NCBI GenBank assembly: GCA_964600165.1
Contig: CAZRIP010000030.1
Coordinates: forward strand, 1 to 31,799
From: CAZRIP01 sp964600165
GTDB taxonomy: Bacteria > Elusimicrobiota > Elusimicrobia > UBA1565 > UBA9628
DNA: 31,799 nt
Reading direction: 5' to 3'
In this document: in pieces, positions 15,226-20,953 of the stretch
Layout of the letters: every line of letters starts with the position of its first letter
How positions within the stretch are numbered: the first letter of the stretch is position 1
Notes under the pieces: generated by a model
The model's database searches: none
Seen by the model: the letters and a program-made list of their open reading frames with translations, nothing else
Told to the model about the DNA's origin: nothing
Position numbers and translations under genes: made by a program

Positions 15226-16449
15226 ATGGGAACTTTCCGCGCTCTCGCCGTCGTTCTGCTCGCCGCCGCCGGTCTTTTCGCGCCTCGCCCGCTTTCCGCC
15301 GAGCCGTCCGCCAAGCGCTACATCATCAGCTTCAAGCCCGAGGCCACGCGGGCCGAGCGCCAGGAAGCGCTGCGCGCGCTCGGCGTCAATGCCGTCGACA
15401 GCCTCGATGAGTTCGGCGCGCTCGTCGGTGAAGTCCCGGGCGACCGCTTCACTTCGCTCTCCGACGACGCCGTGGCCGTCCCCGCCGTCGATCAGATCGA
15501 AGAGGACGTCGAGATCGACTGGCTCAAGGGCGTCGACGTGCAGGGCGCGCAGCTGCCGAGTCTCGGCGCGATCCGCGAGCAGATCCCTTCCTTTAAGAAG
15601 GCCGACGAGACGCCGTACCCGCTTCCGGCCGGCGTGCAGGCCTCCGAGGTTCCGTGGGGCATCGCGCGCGTGCGGGCGCCGTTCGCCTGGCCGAGGACGC
15701 AGGGTCAAGGCGTGCGCGTCGCCGTCATCGACACGGGCATCGACCTGAACCACCCCGATCTCAAGGCGAACATCGCGGGCGGCTACAACGCCCTCGATCC
15801 GAAGGCTCCGCCGCAAGACGACAACGAGCACGGCACGCACGTCGCCGGCACGATCGCCGCGATATGGGACGGCAACGGCGTCGTCGGCGTCGCGCCGAAA
15901 GCGCGTCTCTACGCGGTCAAGGTCCTCAACAAGGACGGCCGCGCGACTCTGACTTCTATCATCAAGGGCCTGATCTGGTGCGCGCAGAACAATATCCAGG
16001 TCGCCAACATGAGCCTCGGCTCGCCGATCGGCTCCATTTTCATGCGCCTGGCCGTCAACTACGCTCACGACCACGGCGTCGTCTTGATCGCGGCCGCCGG
16101 CAACAACGGAAAGTTCGTCGAGTACCCGGGCGGCTACGACAACGTCATCGCCGTCGCCGCGAGCGACGTCCACGACAAGATCGCGGACTTCTCGAGCCGC
16201 GGCGCGAAGGTCGAGTTCATCGCGCCCGGCGTGGATGTAAAGTCGACGGTGCCCGGCGGCTACGCGACGTTCTCCGGGACGTCGATGGCGACGCCTCACG
16301 TCACGGGCCTCGCGGCCCTCGCGATCGCGCAAGGCGCTTCAGGGCTCGACGGCGTGCGCGCCGCGCTGCATCGCGCCGCGGGCTCGATCGGCCTGCCGCG
16401 AGAGCAGCAAGGCTTCGGCCTCATCGACGCGGCCAAAATAACGAGATAG
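15226..16449 (+). CDS. Secreted subtilisin-like serine protease (S8) with I9 prodomain, copy 1
   Basis: This 407-aa protein has a Sec signal peptide (MGTFRALAVVLLAAAG, likely cleaved near LSA). An inhibitor-I9-type propeptide follows (RYIISFKPEATRAERQEAL), then the S8 catalytic domain. The triad is D169 (VAVIDTGIDLNHPDL), H202 (NEHGTHVAG) and S353 (GTSMATPHVTG), with oxyanion N293 (AAAGNNG). The protein ends soon after the domain, without an anchor. It should be exported and self-activated by propeptide cleavage. ATG 15226 is preferred because GGGGG stands 5 nt upstream; ATG 15205 would add seven residues and would fit a leaderless start. A paralogue follows at 16569. Confidence 0.93.
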   Translation: MGTFRALAVVLLAAAGLFAPRPLSAEPSAKRYIISFKPEATRAERQEALRALGVNAVDSLDEFGALVGEVPGDRFTSLSDDAVAVPAVDQIEEDVEIDWLKGVDVQGAQLPSLGAIREQIPSFKKADETPYPLPAGVQASEVPWGIARVRAPFAWPRTQGQGVRVAVIDTGIDLNHPDLKANIAGGYNALDPKAPPQDDNEHGTHVAGTIAAIWDGNGVVGVAPKARLYAVKVLNKDGRATLTSIIKGLIWCAQNNIQVANMSLGSPIGSIFMRLAVNYAHDHGVVLIAAAGNNGKFVEYPGGYDNVIAVAASDVHDKIADFSSRGAKVEFIAPGVDVKSTVPGGYATFSGTSMATPHVTGLAALAIAQGASGLDGVRAALHRAAGSIGLPREQQGFGLIDAAKITR

Positions 16450-16523
16450 GCCATAAGGCCTATACAGTAGGCCTAAAGGCCTAGATTGATCTAGGACCTA
16501 AGACCCATGGCAAAAATGGGTCT
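16446..16523. repeat. Cluster of four consecutive inverted repeats between the subtilases
   Basis: Four perfect hairpins follow one another: ATAGGCC/GGCCTAT (16446-16463), TAGGCC/GGCCTA (16468-16483), CCTAGAT/ATCTAGG (16480-16495) and AGACCCAT/ATGGGTCT (16501-16523). The second and third share bases and are mutually exclusive. The element occupies most of the 119-bp spacer and includes the stop region of subtilase 1. CTAGGACCTA and CCATAAGGCCT are shared with the spacer before subtilase 1. There is no T-run. It could be a regulatory leader or operator array for subtilase 2. Confidence 0.65.
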
Positions 16524-16568
16524 AACGACCAAGCTGGTGTGGCAATGAGGAAACCAAGGGGGTCGTTC

Positions 16569-17888
16569 ATGAGATTGGCATTCATGTTCGCGGCGGCGTT
16601 CGCCGTCGCGCTGCAGGCTTCGGCGCAAGAGGCCGCCCATCGCGTCATCATCACCTTCAAGTCCGGCACGCCCGCCGCCGAGCGTCAGCAAGTGTTGACC
16701 AAGCTCGGAGCGACGTCGGTGGCCGATATCGTCAGCAACGGCAAGAGCGACGCGGAGTTCGTCGCCGTCGTCGCGCAGGCGCCGCAGGGCGCTTCCGCGG
16801 GCGCGGCCGCGTTCCAGGAAAAGGCCAAGAGCCTCATGGCGCTGGATGCGTCTCCCGAGCTCTCGGACGTCGTCAAGATCGAGGACGATTACAAGGTCAA
16901 GTGGATCGAGGCGGCGCCGGCGTCCTTTCAAGCGATGCCCTTCGGCTCGTTCCAAGCGGTCAAGTTCACGCGGACGGCGAGCGCGTCGACCGCGGCCAAC
17001 GCCACCCTGGCTCTCGGGGCGCGCAGCAAGATCCCGTGGGGCATCGCGCGCGTCAAGGCGCCGGCGGCGTGGGACTACACGCAAGGCGCGGGCGTGCGCG
17101 TCGCGGTGATCGATACCGGCATCGACACCACGCATCCCGATCTCGACGGCGCGGTCGACGGCGGGTATAACGCGCAAGCCGACTGCGAGCGCGTGGATTG
17201 CTATCAAGACGACAACGGCCACGGCACGCACGTCGCCGGCACGATCGCCGGACGCGGCGCGGGCCAGTGGGGGGTCTACGGCGTGGCGCCCAAGGCGCGG
17301 CTTTACGCGGTCAAGGTCCTCGGCTCCGACGGAAGCGGAGCCTTGAGCGACGTGATCAAAGGCATCATCTGGTGCGCCAACAACGACATCCAGGTCGCGA
17401 ACATGAGCCTGGGTTCCGACACGCCGAGCGACACGATGCAGAAGGCGCTGCGCTACGCCAAGGCGCGCGGCGTCGTCGTCGTGGCCGCGGCGGGCAACTC
17501 CGGCGGCGCGGTCGGCTATCCGGGCGCCTACCCGGAGACGATCGCCGTCGCCGCGGCCGACTGGGACGACAAGGTCGCGTCGTTCTCGAGCCGCGGGCCG
17601 CAAGTCAAGTTCATCGCTCCCGGCGTGGCCGTCCTTTCCTCGAAGATGGGAGGGGATTACTGGACCCTTTCCGGCACGTCGATGGCGACGCCGCATGTGA
17701 CCGGCCTCGCCGCGCTCGCCGTGTCCGAGGGCTATCGCGGCCTCGACGGCCCGGACGGCGTGCTCGAGCAGCTCAAGAAGGCGGCCAAGCCCATCTTGGG
17801 CCTGAGCTCCGACGAGCAAGGCTTCGGGATGATCGACGGCGGGAAGCTCACGCGCAGCGAGCGGTCCGTGGCTATCGCTTCGAACTAA
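16569..17888 (+). CDS. Secreted subtilisin-like serine protease (S8) with I9 prodomain, copy 2
   Basis: This 439-aa paralogue of the preceding gene has a signal peptide (MRLAFMFAAAFAVALQASAQ), an I9-like propeptide (RVIITFKSGTPAAERQQVL) and an S8 domain. The triad is D182 (VAVIDTGIDTTHPDL), H218 (NGHGTHVAG) and S371 (GTSMATPHVTG), with N310 (AAAGNSGG). It has a longer linker between propeptide and catalytic domain than copy 1. It also has a Cys-containing insertion (ADCERVDCYQDD) before the His motif, which could form a disulphide. Both copies share the entry motif IPWGIARVKAP or a close variant. ATG 16569 has AAGGGGG six nt upstream; GTG 16539 is the longer alternative. A strong terminator follows. 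Confidence 0.93.
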   Translation: MRLAFMFAAAFAVALQASAQEAAHRVIITFKSGTPAAERQQVLTKLGATSVADIVSNGKSDAEFVAVVAQAPQGASAGAAAFQEKAKSLMALDASPELSDVVKIEDDYKVKWIEAAPASFQAMPFGSFQAVKFTRTASASTAANATLALGARSKIPWGIARVKAPAAWDYTQGAGVRVAVIDTGIDTTHPDLDGAVDGGYNAQADCERVDCYQDDNGHGTHVAGTIAGRGAGQWGVYGVAPKARLYAVKVLGSDGSGALSDVIKGIIWCANNDIQVANMSLGSDTPSDTMQKALRYAKARGVVVVAAAGNSGGAVGYPGAYPETIAVAAADWDDKVASFSSRGPQVKFIAPGVAVLSSKMGGDYWTLSGTSMATPHVTGLAALAVSEGYRGLDGPDGVLEQLKKAAKPILGLSSDEQGFGMIDGGKLTRSERSVAIASN

Positions 17889-17921
17889 CGAACGTTCGCG
17901 GGCATCGACGCCTGCGGCAGC

Positions 17922-17957
17922 GGGTCCCCGGCCCTTTGGGCCGGGGACCCCTTTTTT
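17922..17957 (+). terminator. Strong intrinsic terminator after subtilase 2
   Basis: A perfect 13-bp GC-rich stem (17922-17934 with 17938-17950) closes a TTT loop and is followed by C and six Ts (17952-17957). It ends the subtilase unit 34 bp after the stop codon and separates it from the lipid kinase gene. Confidence 0.92.
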
Positions 17958-17980
17958 CGATGCGCGGTACGCGATACTCC

Positions 17981-17988
17981 GCTACAAT
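17981..17988 (+). promoter_or_regulatory. Putative -10 element (GCTACAAT) for the lipid kinase gene
   Basis: TACAAT (17983-17988) is a 5/6 match to the -10 consensus and lies 9 nt before the ATG, giving a predicted leader of about 3 nt. It follows the terminator directly. No clear -35 box is seen. Confidence 0.5.
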
Positions 17989-17997
17989 AGCTAGCCA

Positions 17998-18909
17998 ATG
18001 AAGACGCTCGTGATCGTCAATCCGGCCGCGGGGCACGGAAGGGGCCGGAAGCGCTGGGCGAAGCTCGCCTCGTCTTTGCGCGGCCTGGACGCGGCCGCGC
18101 GCTTCACGTCCCGCCCCGGCGAAGCCTCCGAGCTCGCCCTGCGCGCGCTGGGCGAAGGCTTCGAGGCGATCGTCGCCTTCGGCGGCGACGGCACGCTCGG
18201 AGAGGTCGTGGACGGCTACCTTTCCGCGCCGGAGGACGCCCGCGCGCGGACGGCGCTCGGCTGCTGGCCCGCGGGCTCGGGAAGCGACACGGCGCGGCAT
18301 TTCGAGCTCGGAAACGGCGCCGGCGGCTTGGGACGGCTCTTGCGCGAGCCCAAGCTCATCCGCGTCGACGCGGGGCGCGTCTCGTTTCAAGACGAGCGCG
18401 GCCGTCCGGCGGCGCGCCACTTCGTCAACGTCGTGACCCTGGGCCTCGGCGGGGAGGTCGCGCGGCGCGTGGCGCGCTCGGGAAAGCCGTTGGGCGGCAC
18501 GATCACCTACCTCGCGAGCTCGATCGCCTCCATCGCGCGCGCGAAGCCCTATTCCCTCTCGCTCGTCGTCGACGGCGTGGCCGAGGCGCCGGCGCCGTAT
18601 CACCTCGTGGCCGTCGCCAACACGAGCTCGACCGGCGGAGGCATGAAGATCGCTCCTTCGGCCGACGCGTGCGACGGTCGCTTCGACGTCGTGACGGTCG
18701 GCGATATGCCGCGCGCGGCGCTCTTGCGGCGCTTGCCTCTCGTCTACGCGGGCAAGCATTTGGGGCAGCCCGGCGTGCATCATCGCTTGGCGCGCAGGCT
18801 GGAGGTCAGATCCGACCGGACCGCCTATCTCAACATCGACGGCGAGGCGGTGGGAGCGCTGCCCGCGGTCTTCGAGATGATGCCCGGCGCCGTGCCGTTC
18901 CTTACTTGA
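17998..18909 (+). CDS. DagK/YegS-type lipid kinase
   Basis: This 303-aa soluble protein has the diacylglycerol-kinase catalytic domain. It starts KTLVIVNPAAGHGRG, carries the nucleotide-binding loop FGGDGTLGEV (G62-T66) and the segment PAGSGSDTARHF. The C-terminal half (VANTSSTGGGMKIAPSADACDG, then LNIDGEAVG) is typical of the YegS/BmrU group. These enzymes phosphorylate diacylglycerol or related lipids with ATP, recycling headgroup-free lipids; the exact substrate cannot be read. The gene stands alone between a terminator and a convergent cupin gene, whose stop overlaps this one by 8 bp. With the SEC59-like protein at 3657 it makes two unrelated lipid kinase families in the window. Confidence 0.88.
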   Translation: MKTLVIVNPAAGHGRGRKRWAKLASSLRGLDAAARFTSRPGEASELALRALGEGFEAIVAFGGDGTLGEVVDGYLSAPEDARARTALGCWPAGSGSDTARHFELGNGAGGLGRLLREPKLIRVDAGRVSFQDERGRPAARHFVNVVTLGLGGEVARRVARSGKPLGGTITYLASSIASIARAKPYSLSLVVDGVAEAPAPYHLVAVANTSSTGGGMKIAPSADACDGRFDVVTVGDMPRAALLRRLPLVYAGKHLGQPGVHHRLARRLEVRSDRTAYLNIDGEAVGALPAVFEMMPGAVPFLT

Positions 18910-19324
18910 CCGAGGGCAGGCCCTTCACGTCGTAGGGGCCGTTGACGGCGACGAACAGCTCGCACTTGCCCTTGGACTTGAGCGCGTGCGTGGTCCCGGC
19001 GGGGAAGACCGCGTAGCCGCCGGGGCCGAGGACGACGTCCTTGCCGTCGAGCGTGACCTGGAGCTTGCCTTTGCGGACGACGATCGTCTCGTCGTGCGAG
19101 TGGCTGTGCCCGGGAAGCTCGTAGCCGGATGGAAAGCGCACGAGGAGCTGGACGGCGTGCGTCTGGGGGTCCTCGTAAACGAGATGGAATTCCGCGCCGG
19201 GGGGCAGCGAGCCGGAGACCATGTAGGTGATGTCCGCGTCTGGAACGACGCGCGCGACGACGGGCGCGGCGGATTGGGCGAGAAGGGGCAGGGCGAGGAG
19301 CGCCGCGGCGGCGAGCTCGATCAT
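18902..19324 (-). CDS. Cupin-domain protein, probably exported
   Basis: This 140-aa protein has a hydrophobic N-terminus (residues 4-20, possibly a signal peptide though without basic residues) and a single cupin_2 barrel. The metal ligands are visible as H73, H75, E79 and H113 in PGHSHSHDE and FPAGTTHAL. Small cupins may be dioxygenases, isomerases or binding proteins, and this one cannot be assigned. It is the last gene of a minus-strand set and ends inside the lipid kinase gene on the other strand (8-bp overlap). A -10-like GCTAGGAT lies 6 nt upstream of the ATG, so it may have its own leaderless transcript; AGGA 7 nt upstream could instead be a ribosome site. Confidence 0.83.
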   Translation of the reverse strand: MIELAAAALLALPLLAQSAAPVVARVVPDADITYMVSGSLPPGAEFHLVYEDPQTHAVQLLVRFPSGYELPGHSHSHDETIVVRKGKLQVTLDGKDVVLGPGGYAVFPAGTTHALKSKGKCELFVAVNGPYDVKGLPSVK

Positions 19325-19330
19325 CGGGGC

Positions 19331-19338
19331 ATCCTAGC
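19331..19338 (-). promoter_or_regulatory. Putative extended -10 (TGCTAGGAT) for the cupin gene
   Basis: On the minus strand TGCTAGGAT ends 6 nt before the cupin ATG, in the 25-bp gap after the C39-like gene. It fits the GCTANNAT pattern seen at other unit starts. AGGA within it could alternatively act as a Shine-Dalgarno sequence. Confidence 0.35.
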
Positions 19339-19349
19339 AGTTTTGAGCT

Positions 19350-19949
19350 TCACTCGACGCGCTCGAGCGCGCGGGCGGCCGGCTTCTTCCCCGCGATCAC
19401 CACCCCGGCGTGGACGTAGCGGCGGACGGTCCCGTGCCTGTCCTCGAAATCGTGCCAGCGCAGCTCGAGCTCCGCGAGCGGGAGCCAGCCGAAGCCCGAC
19501 GAGGCCGCCGGGTCCATCACGTACGCGTTGTCGTCGTCGACGCCGGCGAGCACGACGTAATGCCCGTCGTCCCAGTCGTTTTCCCAGGAGACCGTCGACT
19601 TGGCGTCCTTCCAAGCTTGGATGTCGAGGATGACCGTCGCGCCGCGCGCGACGGCGTCGCGCAGGTCTTTGACGGTCATGCCCTCGCGCAGCTCGGCCGC
19701 GAGGCCGCGGCGCTCGGCCGCGCGCGCGAGACTTGGGGGCTCGGTGCCGTCCTTGGGCGTGGTCTCCAGCTCTTTGTAAAGCCCGGACTCGGTCCCGTCG
19801 TAGACGCCCCAATACGTCAGCACCGACAAGAGCGACGCCGCGCCGCAGGAATAATCGGTGGCTTGACGCATGGCGGGCAGCCTCAGGGCCGTCTTCGGCA
19901 GCGACGCGGACGACGCGGCCAGCGCGAGCGCGGCGAGAAAGGCGGTCAT
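19350..19949 (-). CDS. C39-like cysteine peptidase, exported
   Basis: This 199-aa protein has a short hydrophobic leader (FLAALALAASSAS) and a papain-like C39 domain. The catalytic Cys is C35 in QATDYSCGAASL, the His is H130 in DGHYVVLAGVD and the Asp is D146 in YVMDP. C39 domains in bacteriocin exporters cut after double-Gly leaders, whereas stand-alone exported versions like this one have mostly unknown substrates. Its start overlaps the stop of the lipoprotein gene (ATGA) and it ends 25 bp before the cupin gene. The catalytic residues are complete, so it is probably active. Confidence 0.85.
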   Translation of the reverse strand: MTAFLAALALAASSASLPKTALRLPAMRQATDYSCGAASLLSVLTYWGVYDGTESGLYKELETTPKDGTEPPSLARAAERRGLAAELREGMTVKDLRDAVARGATVILDIQAWKDAKSTVSWENDWDDGHYVVLAGVDDDNAYVMDPAASSGFGWLPLAELELRWHDFEDRHGTVRRYVHAGVVIAGKKPAARALERVE

Positions 19950-20341
19950 CGCCAGCCGATGGGCTGGTAGCCGAGGTTGGCGAGGCAGATGTCGACGAAC
20001 CGCTTCTCGACGGCGTCCGGAGTCATCGCCCGCGCGCCGCCGGAGACGGCGCCGCTGGCCCCTCCCAAAGCCGCGCCCTCGGCGACGGCGCGCGCGTAGT
20101 TGCCGGTGAAGGCTCCGAAGATCATGCCCATCAGCGCTCCCATGGCCGCGCCGGCGCCCGCGTGCGCGGCCACGATCTGCGCCTTATGAGACTTCACGAA
20201 CTGCTTGGCCTGCTTGCGGCAGCCGTCGATGTCCGACTGGACCTGATCCGGCGCGGTCGCCTTGTATTTTTCGTTGGGGTAAAGGACGGGCTTGGGCGCG
20301 CAGGCGGCCAGCAGCAAGGCGAGCGCGATGACGGCCTTCAT
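19946..20341 (-). CDS. Glycine-zipper lipoprotein
   Basis: This 131-aa protein begins MKAVIALALLLAACAPKP, a signal peptide with lipobox LAAC, so C14 would be lipidated. After a short linker a Gly/Ala-rich segment (about residues 58-100; GAGAAMGALMGMIFGAFTG and ALGGASGAVSGG) forms a glycine zipper able to insert in or span a membrane. C-terminal KRFVDICLANLGYQPIGW resembles the end of small outer-membrane glycine-zipper lipoproteins. ATG 20341 overlaps the receiver stop (ATGA); the longer open frame upstream is a shadow of the receiver. It is translationally coupled on both sides. Confidence 0.8.
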   Translation of the reverse strand: MKAVIALALLLAACAPKPVLYPNEKYKATAPDQVQSDIDGCRKQAKQFVKSHKAQIVAAHAGAGAAMGALMGMIFGAFTGNYARAVAEGAALGGASGAVSGGARAMTPDAVEKRFVDICLANLGYQPIGWR

Positions 20342-20703
20342 TTCCCCTTGAGCAAATCCTCGATCACCGCGAGCAGCTCCATCGAGCTTTGGCTCTTGAT
20401 CACGAACTGCTCCGGCATGCAGCCCTGCGGAATGTGCATCATCGCGCGCGCCATCGTCGTCAGGAAGATGATGGGAACCCCGTCGAAGCGGCCGCGCACT
20501 TGACGGATCAGATCCGCCGCCGTCATGTCGCCCAGCTCGAAATCGAGCACGAAGCAATCCGGCCGCGTCTTTTCGGCGAGGGGGATGACGCTCTTGCCGT
20601 CCGTGGCGGCCAGCACCCGGTAGCCTTGACCTTTGAGCCAAAAGGAGACCAAAGCGCGCCACTCATCGTTGTCGTCGGCGACCAGGATGGTCTTTTCCGC
20701 CAT
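20338..20703 (-). CDS. Single-domain response regulator following tRNA-Phe
   Basis: This 121-aa CheY-like receiver has D10-D11, phospho-acceptor D54 in FVLDFELGD, T82/T83 and K103, and has no output domain. It is more diverged than the pair at 1525-2442, notably with ELGDMTAADLI after the phospho-site. The ATG at 20703 lies just 20 nt after the CCA end of tRNA-Phe. The open frame runs on through the tRNA, but that part is tRNA sequence and not protein. No Shine-Dalgarno is visible in the 20 nt, so the mRNA begins either with the tRNA or at the site where the tRNA is cut off. The stop overlaps the lipoprotein start. Confidence 0.87.
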   Translation of the reverse strand: MAEKTILVADDNDEWRALVSFWLKGQGYRVLAATDGKSVIPLAEKTRPDCFVLDFELGDMTAADLIRQVRGRFDGVPIIFLTTMARAMMHIPQGCMPEQFVIKSQSSMELLAVIEDLLKGK

Positions 20704-20723
20704 GAGCGGGTTCGGGAATAAAA

Positions 20724-20798
20724 TGGTGGCGGGGGACAGGATCGAACTGTCGACACCCGGTTTTTCAGACCGGTGCTCTACCACTGAGCTACCCCGCC
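20724..20798 (-). tRNA. tRNA-Phe (GAA) with encoded CCA
   Basis: The minus strand folds into a complete cloverleaf. The acceptor GGCGGGG pairs with CCCCGCC, the D-stem is GCTC/GAGC, and the anticodon stem CCGGT/ACCGG carries loop CTGAAAA (anticodon GAA). The variable loop is GTGTC, and the T-stem GACAG/CTGTC carries loop TTCGATC. The discriminator is A and the 3' CCA is encoded. The receiver gene follows 20 nt downstream. A possible -10 box, TATATT, lies on the minus strand at 20859-20854, without a strong -35. Confidence 0.96.
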
Positions 20799-20895
20799 AG
20801 CGTTGGAGAGGATATCAATTTTTGCCGGCGGCGGTCCAACCGGGCTCTGTCTCAATATACTCTGTTATCATTTGGGTAAATCGGAAGCTCTTCCA

Positions 20896-20924
20896 TTGAC
20901 AAGTCAAGGGACTGGCTCTACACT
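20896..20924 (+). promoter_or_regulatory. Canonical sigma-70 promoter for the transglycosylase gene
   Basis: TTGACA (20896-20901), a 17-bp spacer and TACACT (20919-20924) give a perfect -35 and a 4/6 -10. The expected start is about 20931, a 23-nt leader before ATG 20954. Two small palindromes, GGAAGCTCTTCC (20883-20894) and TTGACAAGTCAA (20896-20907), overlap or abut the -35 box and could be operator sites. Confidence 0.75.
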
Positions 20925-20953
20925 GGAGGCATAGGTCGGTTCGCGAGAACACC

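Noticed and set aside
16446..16523. Insertion-sequence ends or a CRISPR-like repeat
   Set aside because: The inverted repeats differ from each other and there is no transposase, target duplication or regular spacer pattern.
20704..20784. N-terminal extension of the third receiver upstream of ATG 20703
   Set aside because: These codons are the tRNA-Phe sequence read in frame. Receiver homology begins at MAEKTILVADD.
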